This document shows positions 20,612-32,015 of a stretch of DNA of 64,000 nucleotides, in pieces. The stretch is taken from positions 433,519-497,518 of the forward strand of contig RQTK01000239.1 of the NCBI GenBank assembly GCA_003991915.1, in the 5' to 3' direction. Under the pieces are notes generated by a model, which saw only the letters and a list, made by a program, of their open reading frames with translations, had not been told where the DNA came from and ran no database searches. This stretch comes from Elysia chlorotica. Its lineage: Eukaryota > Mollusca > Gastropoda > Plakobranchidae. Each line of letters begins with the position of its first letter. Positions within the stretch are counted from its first letter, which is position 1. The position numbers were made by a program, and so were the translations under genes.

Positions 20612-21370
20612 ATGGATAAGATCAAGCAACCACCAAAAAAAGCAAGAGCTCAGACTTTTTGTGATAAATATACCAAGGAGTTTCCATTCATTTCAGCTTC
20701 TAAAAACCCTGCAGACGGGATATCAATATTTCACACGGTGGAAGATCTGCTGTTGTAGATCACATGAAAACAAATTAGAAGAATGTGCTGGTAGAGATGA
20801 ATATGGATCAACAGCAGTCAATTGCAGCATTTGGCCTCAAATCGTTAGCTGAAAGTGAATCGACTATAAAAGCAGAATGTCTTTTCACTGCTTTTTACAT
20901 CGAGCACAACATACCTTTTGCTGCTGCCGACCACAGGGGAGCACTTCTAAAAGCAGCCTTCCCTGGCTCTGAAAAAGTCAAGAAGTTTCAAACACCAGGT
21001 TGTGCCAAAAAACAAAGAGTGAAGGAACTACAAGTACCAAGCAAAACAACTCTTCTCCAAGCACATCAACTGATGACAGGATTACCAGGATAATAAATGC
21101 CTTATCACCCAACCTTACAAAGGCTACTGCTCATTTTTTTGTTGCTATATTCATCAAATTCCTTTGAAAAGACCAATGTTGATCTTCAAACATCAGAACC
21201 CCTGATTCCAAGATTTAATTGCATTTTAAACAATTTTCTCCAGCAATTGATGGCATGCTTTTTAAAGCCATCTGCCTTTGCATCTACACCCCAGGTCAAA
21301 TACATTGAATACAGAGACAAGACACTGCACAAGGATGATGTTGACATAAGCATTGGTGACAGTAATAGAG
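20612..21370 (+). pseudogene. hAT-like transposase, N-terminal part
   Basis: Starts MDKIKQPPKKARAQTF and continues EFPFISASKNPADG. After stops come AECLFTAFYIEHNIPFAAAD, LLKAAFPGSEKV and the helical stretch IPRFNCILNNFLQQL...DVDISIGDSNRV. This order (E-F-P-x-I, AE-LFTAF-EHN-PF-AD, FP-S, iG) is the N-terminus of the hAT-like proteins related to ZNF862/KIAA1586. Several stops break it. The matching C-terminus is at 24030-24890. Confidence 0.65.
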
Positions 21371-21443
21371 TAATAGTAATACATTTTCGTTTTTCTTTTA
21401 TTTTGACACTATCCTTCTCAGTGAGGACTTGTAACTTACAAGC

Positions 21444-21890
21444 ATGAACCAACAGCTGCAGTCTGCTGCCAGATTGAATGGTAGAATAAAATCTGACTTG
21501 TTAAACCTTTTAGAGACCAGTAAGGCAGGTGAGCTCAGAAGTAAGATGATAATCTACTCTCTGATCAAAATTTCTAAGAATTTCCACCTCACAGGCGATG
21601 TCCTAAATGCAGACTTGCCGTCTCATCTAAACTACAACTGTCTACAAGCGAGAATTGAAGGTATGTTCTTGCGAACAGCATGTGTAGGTGAATTTGAAAT
21701 CCAACAAACAGCCGAGTGCATTAATCGCACTATCATTATCAGTCACGGGAGCACATTGTTGCGTTATGGGAGTGGCAACGTGACAGAGCCCATAAGATTA
21801 GAGTGCACATCTTTCGGAGACAACTGCGGCCACTATAATTGTTTGGTGCAGAGAAGTCCTTCTAAAACAGTGGCAGTAGCAAGTAAAGAT
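21444..21890 (+). pseudogene. Transposon ORF with an OTU-like end
   Basis: A frame of about 150 codons. Its last third, EFEIQQTAECINRTIIISH, LLRYGSGNVTEPIRLECTSF and GHYNCLVQRS, resembles the C-terminal half of OTU cysteine proteases, with the His-Tyr near the end. The catalytic Cys region is absent. OTU domains occur in several invertebrate mobile elements. It is joined directly to a pogo-type tail (21893) in another frame. Confidence 0.4.
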
Positions 21891-21892
21891 CA

Positions 21893-22275
21893 AAAAAAGA
21901 ATTCCAATCCTACCACCTCGTGATGAGACAAAAACGAAACGCAAGCGAGAGCAGTCAGAGGTCATAACATCAAGTCCTTACAAAAAACGCCTTGAGGAAC
22001 AGGCCAAGACTAACCAGTTAAAGCCGAAAAAACTTAATGTTGGGCTTAAACCAAAAAACCTTACCCTGGGTATCAAACCGAAGTCAACAAAAAACAACAG
22101 AACAGACGAGAAAAAGAAAGCTCAACACGATGTGGAGGCATGGTTTTATTTCATGTGTGAGGAGTGTAGAGTTGAGAACATGCTCCAGGGTACAAAGTGT
22201 AACAAATGGGCACACGAAGAATGTGTGGTATCAGAGGGTTTTGATTTCATTTGTGATTTTTGTATGGATGACTAA
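21893..22275 (+). pseudogene. pogo-type C-terminal tail with PHD-like finger, second copy
   Basis: Encodes RDETKTKRKREQSEVITSSP, basic repeats (LKPKKLNVGLKPKNLTLG) and a terminal Cys/His finger MCEECRVE...TKCNKWAHEECV...FICDFC, ending in TAA at 22273-22275. It is the same kind of tail as at 20240-20400 but diverged, so it comes from another element. Only the tail is present. Confidence 0.65.
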
Positions 22276-22726
22276 TTTCTATTTCGTATCCATTCGTTTC
22301 CTCTGTTGTTGTTGTGTTGCTGTTTGTTTTGGTTTTTTTTGGAATTTAATTTTTGAAATCTTCAGTCTTGATATTGTTTTTCCTTAACTGTAGCTGTTTG
22401 AATGCATATCACCAGTTAACAGGGTCTACACAATTGGCTATTTGTAAAATATTTTTTTCCGTTGCTCTATTAAGCCCTATAATGTTTAATAAAGTATTCA
22501 AATCTTGTAAAGTAATTTGTGTGTGTGTTCTTTCTTTCATTAAAAGCTTTTCCAGAACGTTGTCTGACTGTGCAGGATATGCAAACGTTTTCAATTGTAT
22601 GAGTATGACACATGTGTCGGATACCCCCACCACCACCACCACCAATATAAAAGTGGTCCGTATTCGTGGACTCTCCCCTACACAACAATTATGCATAAAC
22701 AATCCCACTTCTACAAGCAAAAAGTT

Positions 22727-23560
22727 ATGAGTGGTGCTCATCAGGTAATCAGAGAGGCCTATCCAGAACAGTCTGGAGAGGAAATTGATATTGACGTCTC
22801 ATATGATCGCAGCTGGCATACCAGAGGCCACAAATCCAAACTAGGGCTAGGTTGTGTGGTCGAAAATAGAACTGGACTAGTTGTATATTATGAAGTGTTA
22901 TCAAAGCACTGCCATGTTTGTGAAACTGTTGGTGCCAAAATTCAGGATGATAACATTAACAATAATGATAAAAACAATTATAACAATTGGCTCATCACAC
23001 ATTAGCCAGACTGTGACAAAAACCATGACGGATCTTCGGGGAGCATGGAACAGATCTGTGCAGTAAAAATGTGGGAACGCTCTAAGCAACATGGCTTTAG
23101 ATATAAGAGAGTGATATGTGATGGTGATGCGAATACTATAAAGAAGATAAATGAAAGTAACCCATACCCTGATTTGGTGGTGGAGAAAAGCGAATGCACA
23201 TGTTTCTAAACGTCTAGGGACATCGCTTAGGAAAGTTGTTGATGATAAAAGAAACGTAAAAATAACCTTAGGGGAAAATGGGAAGGGGAAACTTACACAA
23301 AATAAAATTGGTAAACTCCAGAAATACTACACAAGAGCCATTCGCTCTAACTCGTCAGTACCAGATATGAAACGGACCATCTGGGCAACCTTCAAACACT
23401 GCTCTTCAACAAACGAGCGTCCAGCTCATGAAGACTGCCACGATGGCTTAGAATCATGGTGCTTCTATAAGAAAGCTGAAGCAAAGGGTTTACCACCACC
23501 TTATCACAATCTTCACATGGGAAGCCGCATTAGCCCTTTTGTACATAGAGCGTCTCTCTG
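22727..23560 (+). pseudogene. Mutator-like transposase domain, broken
   Basis: Matches, in order, the invertebrate Mutator-like transposase domain: IDVSYDRSWHTRGHKSKLGL (first catalytic Asp; relatives have D-G-S-W), GLVVYYEVLSKHC-VC, and DCDKNHDGSSGSMEQICAVK in a shifted frame. Then come YKRVICDGDANT (second Asp), HVSKRLGTSLRKVVDD, KLTQNKIGKLQKYYTRAIRSN and CHDGLESWCFYKKAEA. At least two frameshifts (about 22990 and 23190) make it non-functional. The C-terminus is cut near 23560. Confidence 0.75.
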
Positions 23561-24029
23561 AGGAAGAACTCCTAAGTAAATGTTTTTAGGACTTATCACA
23601 AAATGTAAACGAAAGTATATATAGTTTGATTTGGACTTTTGGAGTAGATGTCCAAAGCACATTTTTGTTGGAAGGAAGAGACTAGAAGTATCTGTCAGTG
23701 TTGGGGTGGGAGAGTTCAACAAAGGTGCGCAGGCAAGTCAGAATTTTTTAGAGGCTTTAGGTATTACTGTTGGGTGCTTGACACAAAAATTTGGGAGAGA
23801 AAGGGATCAAGAGAGAAAGAGACACATTGCCAAAAAAGGAGAGAAGTGAGAAGGTTGGCTAAGAGCAGAGAGGAGGAGAGATTTGTTGAGTTGGAAGGAG
23901 GAGCGTAATATAAAGCGAGAGGATTATAATTTTTCAATTTTTTTTTCTTTTCAAAAACTAGTTTATAAATGCTTTTTGAATCGGTCAAATGTTTATTTTC
24001 TATTTCTGACTATAAACAGAGGTCAAATT
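23561..24029. other. No gene recognised
   Basis: Short frames rich in Arg/Glu (GAGA-type low complexity near 23800-23880). No family recognised. Confidence 0.4.
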
Positions 24030-24890
24030 ATTTGCAGCAGGAGGAGTTGGAGAAGGCTAGCGCAAGAATGCTATGTATGCAGACATCAAATTCTGGCCCA
24101 AAAGATTTGACATCCTTAACAAATGTGTGAATGATGCTGATGCTCTTGAGAAAGAGTTCAACAAATATCTGGTAAGTCTGAGCTAGTGGAGGCTAATGTA
24201 TAATTTGATTTTTCTCTCTGTTGTAAACTTGATTAGGGGGACGGGGCCAAACAGCTTATCCTATTCCCAGGACACTGAATGGAGCCAATGGACACCTAAA
24301 TGTTATCTATTAATTTAACAGATTATGTGTTGACAGTACACATTTGGCATTCTCTTTTTTGTGTATGTGCATGCAACTGGACCTTCAGACACATTTTTTT
24401 TTTCAGAATTATAGGGCAGTTCCTCCCATGTTGAGACTTCTTATTGCAATTTTAAACCTTGTTTCTTCCCATTTGTACAATCAAAAATTCAAAGCTAATA
24501 TGATTGTTGTTCGTTTCTCTCTCGTTATCCCTTTACAGATTGAAAAAGCAGTTGGACATGAACGAGAGAGTGGATGTTTTGTGGGCTCAGATCATGCCAG
24601 ATGAAAACTGGCGAGGGGGGCCTGCATTATCCTCAACTGGCTTCCATTATGAAAGGTCTTCTGTGCATTCCCCACAGCAATGCAGATGCTGAGAGGGTCT
24701 TCTCCATTGTGAGGAAAAATAAGACAGAGGCTTGAGCTTCCATGAGTCGGCAGCTTCTCAGCGACATCATTGTGCTCAAAGCCAGAATGAGCTCAAGGGA
24801 TGAAGTATGCCACAGCCTTCAGCTCGACAGAAATGTTCTGCTAAAGACACACATATTCCTTGTCTTTTGGAACAGTCAGTAAAATTAAGT
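24030..24890 (+). pseudogene. hAT-like transposase, C-terminal part with an intron
   Basis: MYADIKFWPKRFDILNKCVN...ALEKEFNKYL ends at a good donor (CTG|GTAAGT, about 24172). A good acceptor (TTATCCCTTTACAG, about 24538) leads into LKKQLDMNERVDVLWAQIM. In another frame follows the hAT dimerisation block LASIMKGLLCIPHSNADAER, VFSIVRKNKTEA and MSRQLLSDIIVLKA. An in-frame TGA replaces an Arg after KTEA. It is probably the rest of the 20612-21370 element, split by the fragments between them. Confidence 0.72.
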
Positions 24891-25548
24891 ATTAAAAAGC
24901 AAAGTTCAAGAGGTTAGAGCTAAATTGAAGTTTAAAAAAAGCATTGATCAGTAGCGAAGCTCTGATATAGCAGCAGTTCTGCGTGAGATTCAGGCAACAG
25001 CTGTCCCTTATGCTTCTGGTGTTATGAAAACGGAGCGGAAGAGGTCAATAACTCAAATTCAGCTTGTAAATGGGAATAATATGTGGAGAGATGTGGGAGA
25101 TGTGGAAAGTCTTACTCAGTGGATGAAAATTCGATCACTTGTTTTGTTTAGCAATCATCCCCCAATGTCGTATTGTCTGCAGCCACATTGTTTTCTTTCA
25201 GTTTTTTTTTTATCTCAGCTAATCGTGAGTGAAGGCGGGCTAGGTTGAAATGGGTGCGGGGCTCTGCTAGGGTTATAATATTTCAATAGTTGAGATTTCT
25301 TGGCGTTACTACAACCATAATTATTATTATTTTCTTAAACCCATTCAACGTCAGCTGCACGAAAGTGACATTATATGGATCGAATCCACAATTCAGAATC
25401 CAAGGACAAGTATGTCACCTTATAGATCCTCTGATGCCTCCCACTTACAGCAAACCAACATTTCTCCAGATTTACTTTATGCAAGCATAAGATTACACAG
25501 CTGCAGTACTATTGATCTCATTTTTTCACACGCCTTGGGAATTTCATT
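24891..25548. other. No gene recognised
   Basis: AT-rich, short frames only. It separates the hAT C-terminus from the Helitron fragment. Confidence 0.35.
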
Positions 25549-25772
25549 TTGCAAGCTCGCAGACTACTACAGCAGTTCATGGTTGATGCTTATGCAAAAA
25601 TTGAATCTGAGCGATTACAGTTTCTGAGGGCAGATAATTATAAAGACCTCCGGGACACCATAGTCAATCAAGATGGAGACCCTAGGAATGTTGGACAGAA
25701 GGTAATTTTGCCTGCTACATTTTGCGGAGGCCCACGCTACATGTTCGAAAGGCAACATGATGCCATGATCTA
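25549..25772 (+). pseudogene. Helitron Rep/helicase fragment (Helitron-like N domain)
   Basis: LLQQFMVDAYAKIESERLQF, NYKDLRDTIVNQDG, VGQKVILPATFCGGPRYMFE and RQHDAMI match the start of the Helitron_like_N region (VDxYAKIExxRLxFIR, then LPxxFxGxPRYM and QDAM). It ends in a stop exactly where a different protein family starts, so only about 75 codons of the large Helitron protein remain. Confidence 0.75.
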
Positions 25773-26530
25773 ACTGGAGATCTTTGTAGAAAAGACTTTG
25801 CAGTTCTTCTCCTTGGCAAACGACTATGGAGTAAATCTTAAAGATAATAGCAATCATTTAAGAGATCATATCAATTAGAAGATGAAATTGATGTTAGATG
25901 ATTCTTCGTATAAAGTCTGGGACAATTCATCTTTCTGAATGGAGTGATGGAGAAAGGGCAGCATGGATAAATCAAAACCTTTTAGAAGAAATATATGACC
26001 CGCAAGAAAGGGCACTTCTTCGAGATATGAAATTATGTTATCAAGCCAGAAAGGGATCTCGTAAACTTGTTCCTTTGATTATACCCAAAGATACTCTTGA
26101 GCCCATAACCAAATTTATCTTTGCAAGGGAAACTTATGGGGTTTATCCAGATAATCGATTTCATTTTCCAAATAACCAAAACTAATTGGATCATGCAAGC
26201 GGGTACCATTGTTTTAGTGCAGTTGTTAGAGATGTGCCAAATTTAAAAGCGCCCCATCTTTTGATAGCAGACAAATTTCGAACCATGGTTTCCACAATAT
26301 TTGCAAGTTAAAAATTGCCTGAAGAGCAGCGAAATGTCTTCATCAGGCACATGGGACACTCGGAAGCTGTCAATCGCAATGTTTATCAATGTCCTATGAC
26401 TGTCAGAGAAGTCACCAGGGTACGTCAATTTTTATCATCAATTGACCAGAGACATCAAAGGACATCATACCATCAAGAAGTGAGTAGGATGCAGCAGGAG
26501 ACAGGATTGGAAATAATGTACCACAACTAA
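25773..26530 (+). pseudogene. Tyrosine-recombinase-like transposon protein (Crypton-like), copy 2
   Basis: Starts directly at the Helitron junction with GDLCRKDFAVLLLGKRLWSK. After a frame change it runs DPQERALLRDMKLCYQARKG, RKLVPLIIPKDTLEPI, HASGYHCFSAVVRDVPN, FRTMVSTIFAS and ERNVFIRHMGHSEAVNRN, then VYQCPMTVREVTRV. It is clearly a paralogue of 15740-16548. Stops at about 26183 and 26310 break it. The box II Arg, HMGH and final Tyr are still readable. Confidence 0.68.
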
Positions 26531-26559
26531 AGAAAAAAGTAACGACGAAGAAACTGAAC

Positions 26560-26900
26560 ACAGTAAACATTGAACGTTTTAAATCCGACCTTACAACTGC
26601 TTTAACATACAGAACAATTGATAACATCGACATTCTCAATCAGGCAATAGAAACCACTCTTGACTCCCATGCACCTCGAACCACGCGGACCATACCCCAG
26701 CGACAACATGCGCCATGGTTCTCTGAGAGCATACCGGAAGCCAAAAAGTAAAGGCGAGCAGCCGAGAGAGCGTGGCTTAAGTCAGGACTTCAAGTTCACC
26801 GGGAAATCTTCGCTGCGGCACGTAAAAACGTTAATTCTCTTGATGCGAAGAGATTGTACACCGATCAACATGGCTGACATCTGTTGACTCTGAGCCCAGC
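26560..26900 (+). pseudogene. LINE fragment between endonuclease and RT
   Basis: HAPWFSESIPEAKK, then RRAERAWLKSGLQVHREIFA and AARKNVNSLDAKRLY match the linker upstream of RT in CR1/RTE-like LINEs (APWFxxxIxxAKxxRRxAERxWxKSxLxxxR). A stop and truncation follow. Only about 100 codons are present. Confidence 0.7.
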
Positions 26901-26984
26901 TCAGTGGATCGTCTTAATCTTTGCACAGCTGATAAAAATAGACCGAGAAGGTTGCGCACCGACATTATGACATTAATAATTTTC

Positions 26985-28282
26985 ACAGAAAGTTGAAATC
27001 GTTGGATGTAAACAATGACAAGGAAAGAGCATTGTCATCTTTGAAGAAACTGCTCATCAATGACCCCATTGCGTCTGTCGACATCTGTACAAACCAAGAT
27101 GGTCTGACGAACCTAATATTATTCAAAACCACAGGGATGAAAGAAATACTGCAGAAGTATCCATCAATTTTATTTCTCGACTGCACATATCGGATCAACT
27201 CTAGAAACATGCCACTTTTTTTGTTCATGGTGGTAGATGGTGACCATTGTGGCCAAGTGGTTGCATATATATGCACTTGTGATAAATGAAAGTAAGGAGA
27301 CAGTTTGTAATATGATTAAACTCTTTATAAGGAACAATTCGAACATAACAGATCTGATCAGATCTGTTCTTGTGGACAAGAACTTCACAGAAATTAGTGC
27401 AATAAAAAACAGTCTGCCTGATGCATCTGTCATTTTATGCGAGTGACATGTGCTCAAAGCTGTACAAAGGTCCCTGAAAGGATACAGCGCAGCAATTAAA
27501 GAAGGTATAATGAAAATTATTAAGGATATGGTTGTTTGCAGCAAAGAAGAGCAGTATGAACAACTGAAGGTGGCTTTAAGAGATTTGTCTCCAGAATTTA
27601 TGCTTACTTTGACAAGCATTGGGATACTTTAAAATTCAGTTGGGTATGATGTTTTGTGAGACATGAGGTGACAAATGGCAACCTAACCAACAATTTTGTG
27701 GAGAGCAACATTCAGAAAATCAAATTGTATGTGAATGGCAATACCAGCCTCCCTGACCTCATCAGAAGCCTTCTTAGGATCACTAGTCTTGCCAGTAATG
27801 AGACTTCTGAGAAACAGTCAAGACTTAAGCTGAAGAAAAAAATGATCACATCAAATGTACATGTGCCAACATCTGTTATTGAGCAAATTTATTCATTCTG
27901 TGCTCCATATGCTGCTCGGGAAACTAGGAAGCAGCTAGAAAAATGTTTCAGCTCTGTTTTGCTTGTAACAGATAACTTTGTTACAGAAGGGGAGAAAGAA
28001 TATTATACTGTGAATGTGGATGAGTGCACATGCTTTGTCAATCGCTCACAGATATTTGTTTGCTGCCACATCATGGCTTTTCGTCAAGAAAAAGGACTCT
28101 CTCTGTTTAAAGAAGAAGATGTACCTGAGCAGCACAAGTTAAAAACCTATTTAAAACAGACCTCAACTTCCACAATGGCTTGTCAGGCTACCCATTTTCT
28201 ACTTTGCCCATCAGAGAGGAAAGTTTTAAACTATATAGACAAGTATAACCTTTTGATTGCCAGACACTTGTTTCACAGATAG
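26985..28282 (+). pseudogene. MULE-type transposase with SWIM zinc finger (ZSWIM1/3-like)
   Basis: FKTTGMKEILQKYPSILFLD (first catalytic Asp in the MULE motif), CTYRINSRNMPLFLFMVVDG and, in another frame, ALVINESKETVCNMIKLF. Then VLVDKNFTEISAIKNSLPDA (second Asp), HVLKAVQRSLKGY and NLTNNFVESNIQKIK (late acidic region), and a SWIM finger with CTCF...CCHI near 28028-28073. This is the layout of MULE-derived ZSWIM1/ZSWIM3-like proteins. There are frameshifts/stops near 27288, 27447 and 27632. The last 208 codons are open. Confidence 0.7.
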
Positions 28283-28699
28283 GAGGGTGTAGAAAAAAAG
28301 AGCATAATTGATTTCCTAATTGACACCCCAGCTGGGATTCAAACCAAAGATCTTCTGGCTTGATTCAATAATGACAAAAAAATTATATAAATAAAATTAT
28401 AGGCTCACGCTTGTGGCACATCATGGGTCTGCTGTCACATTCAGCATGGCATTAAAAATAAATGGAGTAAAAAATAAACCAGATGCCAATTCTGAAAAAA
28501 AAATGACTTCGATACCGCTTGCATTGTAACCTTTATGTTGTGGTACATCAGAATTAATAAGATGATCATTAGAAACAGTCCCAGAGAAACCGACAATTTG
28601 TTTCAGCTTTTTTTTTTTTTAACAACAAACCTTGAACACATACTATTGATTTTAAACATGTGCGTTAATATTTCTATGGTACTAAAACTACTACACCAT
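28283..28699. other. No gene recognised
   Basis: AT-rich, with A and T homopolymers; no supported frame. Confidence 0.4.
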
Positions 28700-28855
28700 A
28701 GCACCCCTCTATTAAAAAACAAGGGGTGGTTAACTGGTATACCACCCCTCTATTTAAAAAAAAAACGGGTGTTTTGAGATCAAGGGGTAGTATACCACCC
28801 CTCTATGAAAAAACAGGCGTTTTGAGATCAAGGGGTGGTATACCACCTCTCTATA
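28700..28855. repeat. Palindrome-containing short tandem repeat
   Basis: Three units start at 28721, 28782 and 28830 with AAGGGGTGGT or a variant. Each carries a palindrome of the type GGGGTGGTATACCACCCC followed by TCTAT and an A run, with GTTTTGAGATC between units. Non-coding. Confidence 0.8.
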
Positions 28856-28884
28856 TCTGGCCAATATAAAATCGCACAAAAGAT

Positions 28885-29180
28885 GTGAGTGGGGCCACTG
28901 TTATCTGGCTGAAAGTCAAAGAGTTTCAATATAGACAAGCTGAAAAAAATAAAACCTTTATCAGCTATGATTACAGCAGTGACTATAAGATGGTGGATGT
29001 AAGAGGTGTTAGAAGACGTTCAGCAACAAGCGTGCCAGTGCCAAACATTCAACCTGCCTATAATCAACAGCTGTCAATCTCTACCTTGAAAAATCAGGAC
29101 TTGCTTCAAATTTGCCTGCAGATGGTTATCCATGAAGAACTGCATGGTTGGTTCCAAAGCCTCCCAACCACAAATGGAAC
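28885..29180 (+). pseudogene. Unrecognised transposon-protein fragment
   Basis: About 90 open codons ending LSISTLKNQDLLQICLQMVI then HEELHGWFQSLP. The pattern K-x-x-D-L-L-x-L-C-x-x-x-V-I-x-x-x-x-H-x-F reminds me of uncharacterised invertebrate element proteins, but I cannot name the family. Continues directly into the THAP region. Confidence 0.3.
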
Positions 29181-29284
29181 AAAGGACAGGGCCGCCGGAT
29201 GCATTTTGGACATGAAAAAATCCATTATTGTTGCAGTTTTCAATTTAAAAACTTTGTTTTGTTTGCTTTTTTTCTCTTTCAAAG

Positions 29285-30125
29285 ATGTTCAAAGTGGGTC
29301 ATTAATCTGAGACGAGCAGACCTTCATCTCAAGAACATCAAACACAAAACAATGTGCTCTGTTCACTTTGAAGAAAACACATACAACTGCCCCAGTGATA
29401 TTGCGACAAGTAGACTCCTTCCAAGTGCGGTGCCAACTATAATTGCCTGCCCTAATCCTCGCCTCAGTGCTTCTTGCCGACCTCCACCGAAAAAAAGATG
29501 TGTCGACACATGTGAGTCAATCGGCTTGGAAGCGGGCGAGTCTCTGTGTGCAGATAGTGACCCCAGTGAGGACGAGTTAACGTGTACTGATGGGACAAAA
29601 ATAGAATCCAGTGAGGAGAAATTACAGAAGCTTGAAAAAGAACTTCCGAAAGCAAAACTTGCTTTAAAGCACTACCAATCAAGGAATAAACTCCTTTGTA
29701 AACAGGTGAAGCGGCTAAAAACTGCGAATGAAAAGTGTGTGGCTAAAGAGTTTGAGAAGGCAATCAAGTTTGATCTTGAAAATTTTCTAAAGCAGTTGCC
29801 TCCCCTTCCATCCGTGCTCTCCTAAAAAAAGCCAAGAAAGTGTCGTGGAAAAAAGAACCTCAAGTTATGGATATGTGTTTATCAATTTTTTTTGTATAAG
29901 TTTGTCAGCTTTGAGTTGTAGTGGATTTTCTTTGCCACATCCAATCACATTAAGAAATTGTTTTTCAGATGTTTTTTCCCAGGGCATTGGACTATGTCCC
30001 TCCATGTTGAAAATGGTACATCTGAGGTCAGTGGCTCTATAAGACCATGAGAAACATATCACTCTTTCTCTTGATGGTATGATTATTAAGGAAGGTCTAA
30101 TATATAAAAAACATCATGATTATAA
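29285..30125 (+). pseudogene. THAP/P-element-type transposase remnant, second family
   Basis: After a good acceptor (TTTTTCTCTTTCAAAG, 29284) comes the second half of a THAP finger: SKWVINLRRADL, KTMCSVHFEENTYN (Cys and His zinc ligands) and SRLLPSAVPTII. An acidic linker and a coiled coil (KLQKLEKELPKAKLALKHYQ...KLLCKQVKRLKTANEK) follow to a stop at about 29825. Downstream, in shifted frames, are P-transposase core pieces: SLPHPITLRNCFSDVF, GIGLCPSMLKMVHL and ITLSLDGMIIKEGLIYK. The first THAP exon is missing and the core is cut at about 30120. Different from the 5-12 kb family. Confidence 0.65.
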
Positions 30126-32015
30126 GGTTTTGTTGATACTGGGAGCAGTGAGGGTCATACACATAATACACCAGCAGATCAGGGAGTTGTCCTTAGCGAG
30201 GTCCAACTTTACGATGGAAGCAAGTTATTGGTTATTATTTAACCAGATACAGATTTTAATTTTTTACATATAGGCCCTTCCGCTGTACCTCATAGCAACA
30301 GATTGGGCGCCATAAAATTATTTGATCAGTACGCAAACTCGTTCTGAATAATGGCGTCTCAAGTGATTGCTGATCCCATGGCAAGGAAACCATACAGCAA
30401 AAAATTGCTGCGATTGGTGTTGATCCGTACCTCATAAAAAATGATGAATGGGTCGAAAACCCCACAGATATTCCTCTGATTGGTTATGGAGATATTTTTA
30501 ATTACCTTGTGGTGGACACTAGCACATACACTCAAGAGAGCTTTAAAGTAAGTACATGTACCCAGTGCTGTCGATCTTCCACAGGCCTTCAAATCTAGAT
30601 CTTGATCTTGATCATGCATAATTTTCAAGTGCAGCTAAATGAAATCATGAAATCTAATAGCGTGAAATTAATGTTTCCAGGTCTGCTTTCAGTTAAGTGG
30701 ACTTCCTTTTAGCCCCGGTAGTAAAGCAGGTTTAACGTCCAACGTCAACACTATTCAGGCTATATTGTGGATGGGCCCCAAGACTGGCGTCTGACAGTTT
30801 TACACATGAGACAGGGCCGGGATACCATAACTCCAAAGACTATTCTTGTTTCGTCCTTTCCGATTTTTAAATTTTTTTAACATATAGGCCCTTCCGCTGT
30901 ACCTCATAACAACAGATCGGGCGCCATAAAATTATTTAATCAATACACAAACTCATTCTCAATAATGGCGTCTCAAGTGATTGCTGACCCCATGGCAAGG
31001 AAAAGATACAGCAAAAAATTGCTGCGATTGGTGTTGATCCGTACCTTATAAAAAATGATGAATGGATCTAAACCCCCACAGATTTTCCTTCCGATTGGTT
31101 ATGGAGATATTTTTAATTACCTTGTGGTGGAGACCAGCACATACACTCTAGAGCAGCTGCCTCCCCTTCCATCAGCCCTCATCTCAGTGCTCTCCTAAAA
31201 AAAAAAAAAGCCAAGAAAGTGTCGTGGAAAAAAGAACCTCAAGTTATGGATACGTGTTTATCAAATTTTTTTTTAGAAGTTAGTCAGCTTTGAGTTGTAG
31301 TGGATTTTCTTTGCCACATTCAAACACAGTAAGAAATTGTTTTTCATATGTTTTTTTCCCAAGGCGTTGGACTATGTCCCTCCATGATGAAAATGGTACA
31401 TCTGAGGTCAGTGGCTCTGAAAGAGCATGAGAAACAAGTCATTCTTTCTCTTGGTGGTATGGAAGGTCTGACGTATAAAAAACATTTATTATGATTCCAT
31501 ATAAGGTTTTGCTGATACTGGGAGCGGTGAGGGTCATACACATAATACACCAGTAGATCAGGGAGTTGTACTTATGATCCGAGGTCCAACTTTACGTTGG
31601 AAGCAAGCTATTGGTTATTATTTAACCAAATACAGATTTATATTTTTTTACATATAGGCCCTTCCGCTGTACCTCATAGCAACAGATCGGGCGCCATAAA
31701 ATTATTTGATCAGTACGCATTCTCAATAATGGCGTCTCAAGTGATTGCTGATCCCATGGCAAGGAAAAGATACAGCAAAAAATTGCTGCGATTGGTGTTG
31801 ATCCGTACCTTATAAAAATGATGAATGGATCGAAACCCCCACAGATTTTCCTTCCGATTGGTTATGGAGATATTTTTAATTACCTTGTGGTGGAGACCAG
31901 CACATAAACTCAAGAGAGCTTTAAAGTAAGTACATGTACTCAGTGCTGTCGATCTTCCACAGGCCTTCAAATCTAGATCTCGATGATGATCATGTATTTT
32001 CAAGTGCAGCTAAAT
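29790..32015 (+). repeat. Segmental triplication around a YqaJ-type N-terminal exon
   Basis: Three related segments: 29790-30640 (A), 30876-31150 (B, partial) and 31155-32015 (C). All contain GGCCCTTCCGCTGTACCTCA, GGGCGCCATAAAATTATTT, ATAATGGCGTCTCAAGTGAT and a TTGGTTATGGAGATATTTTT block. A and C also share the THAP-element tail (TTCCATC to GTGTTTATCAA). Divergence is a few per cent plus indels. Confidence 0.8.
30385..30549 (+). pseudogene. YqaJ-family protein, N-terminal exon (best of three copies)
   Basis: One frame reads IAAIGVDPYLIKNDEWVENP then TDIPLIGYGDIFNYLVVDTS and TYTQESFK, and stops at a good donor (AAA|GTAAGT, 30550). This is the N-terminus of invertebrate proteins that carry a C-terminal YqaJ-type nuclease. 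A candidate ATG (ATGGCGTCTCAAG, 30353) is in another frame, so a one-base indel separates start and exon. Copies at 30963-31140 and 31728-31925 have a further deletion (DFPSDWLWRYF frame) and are more damaged. Confidence 0.55.
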
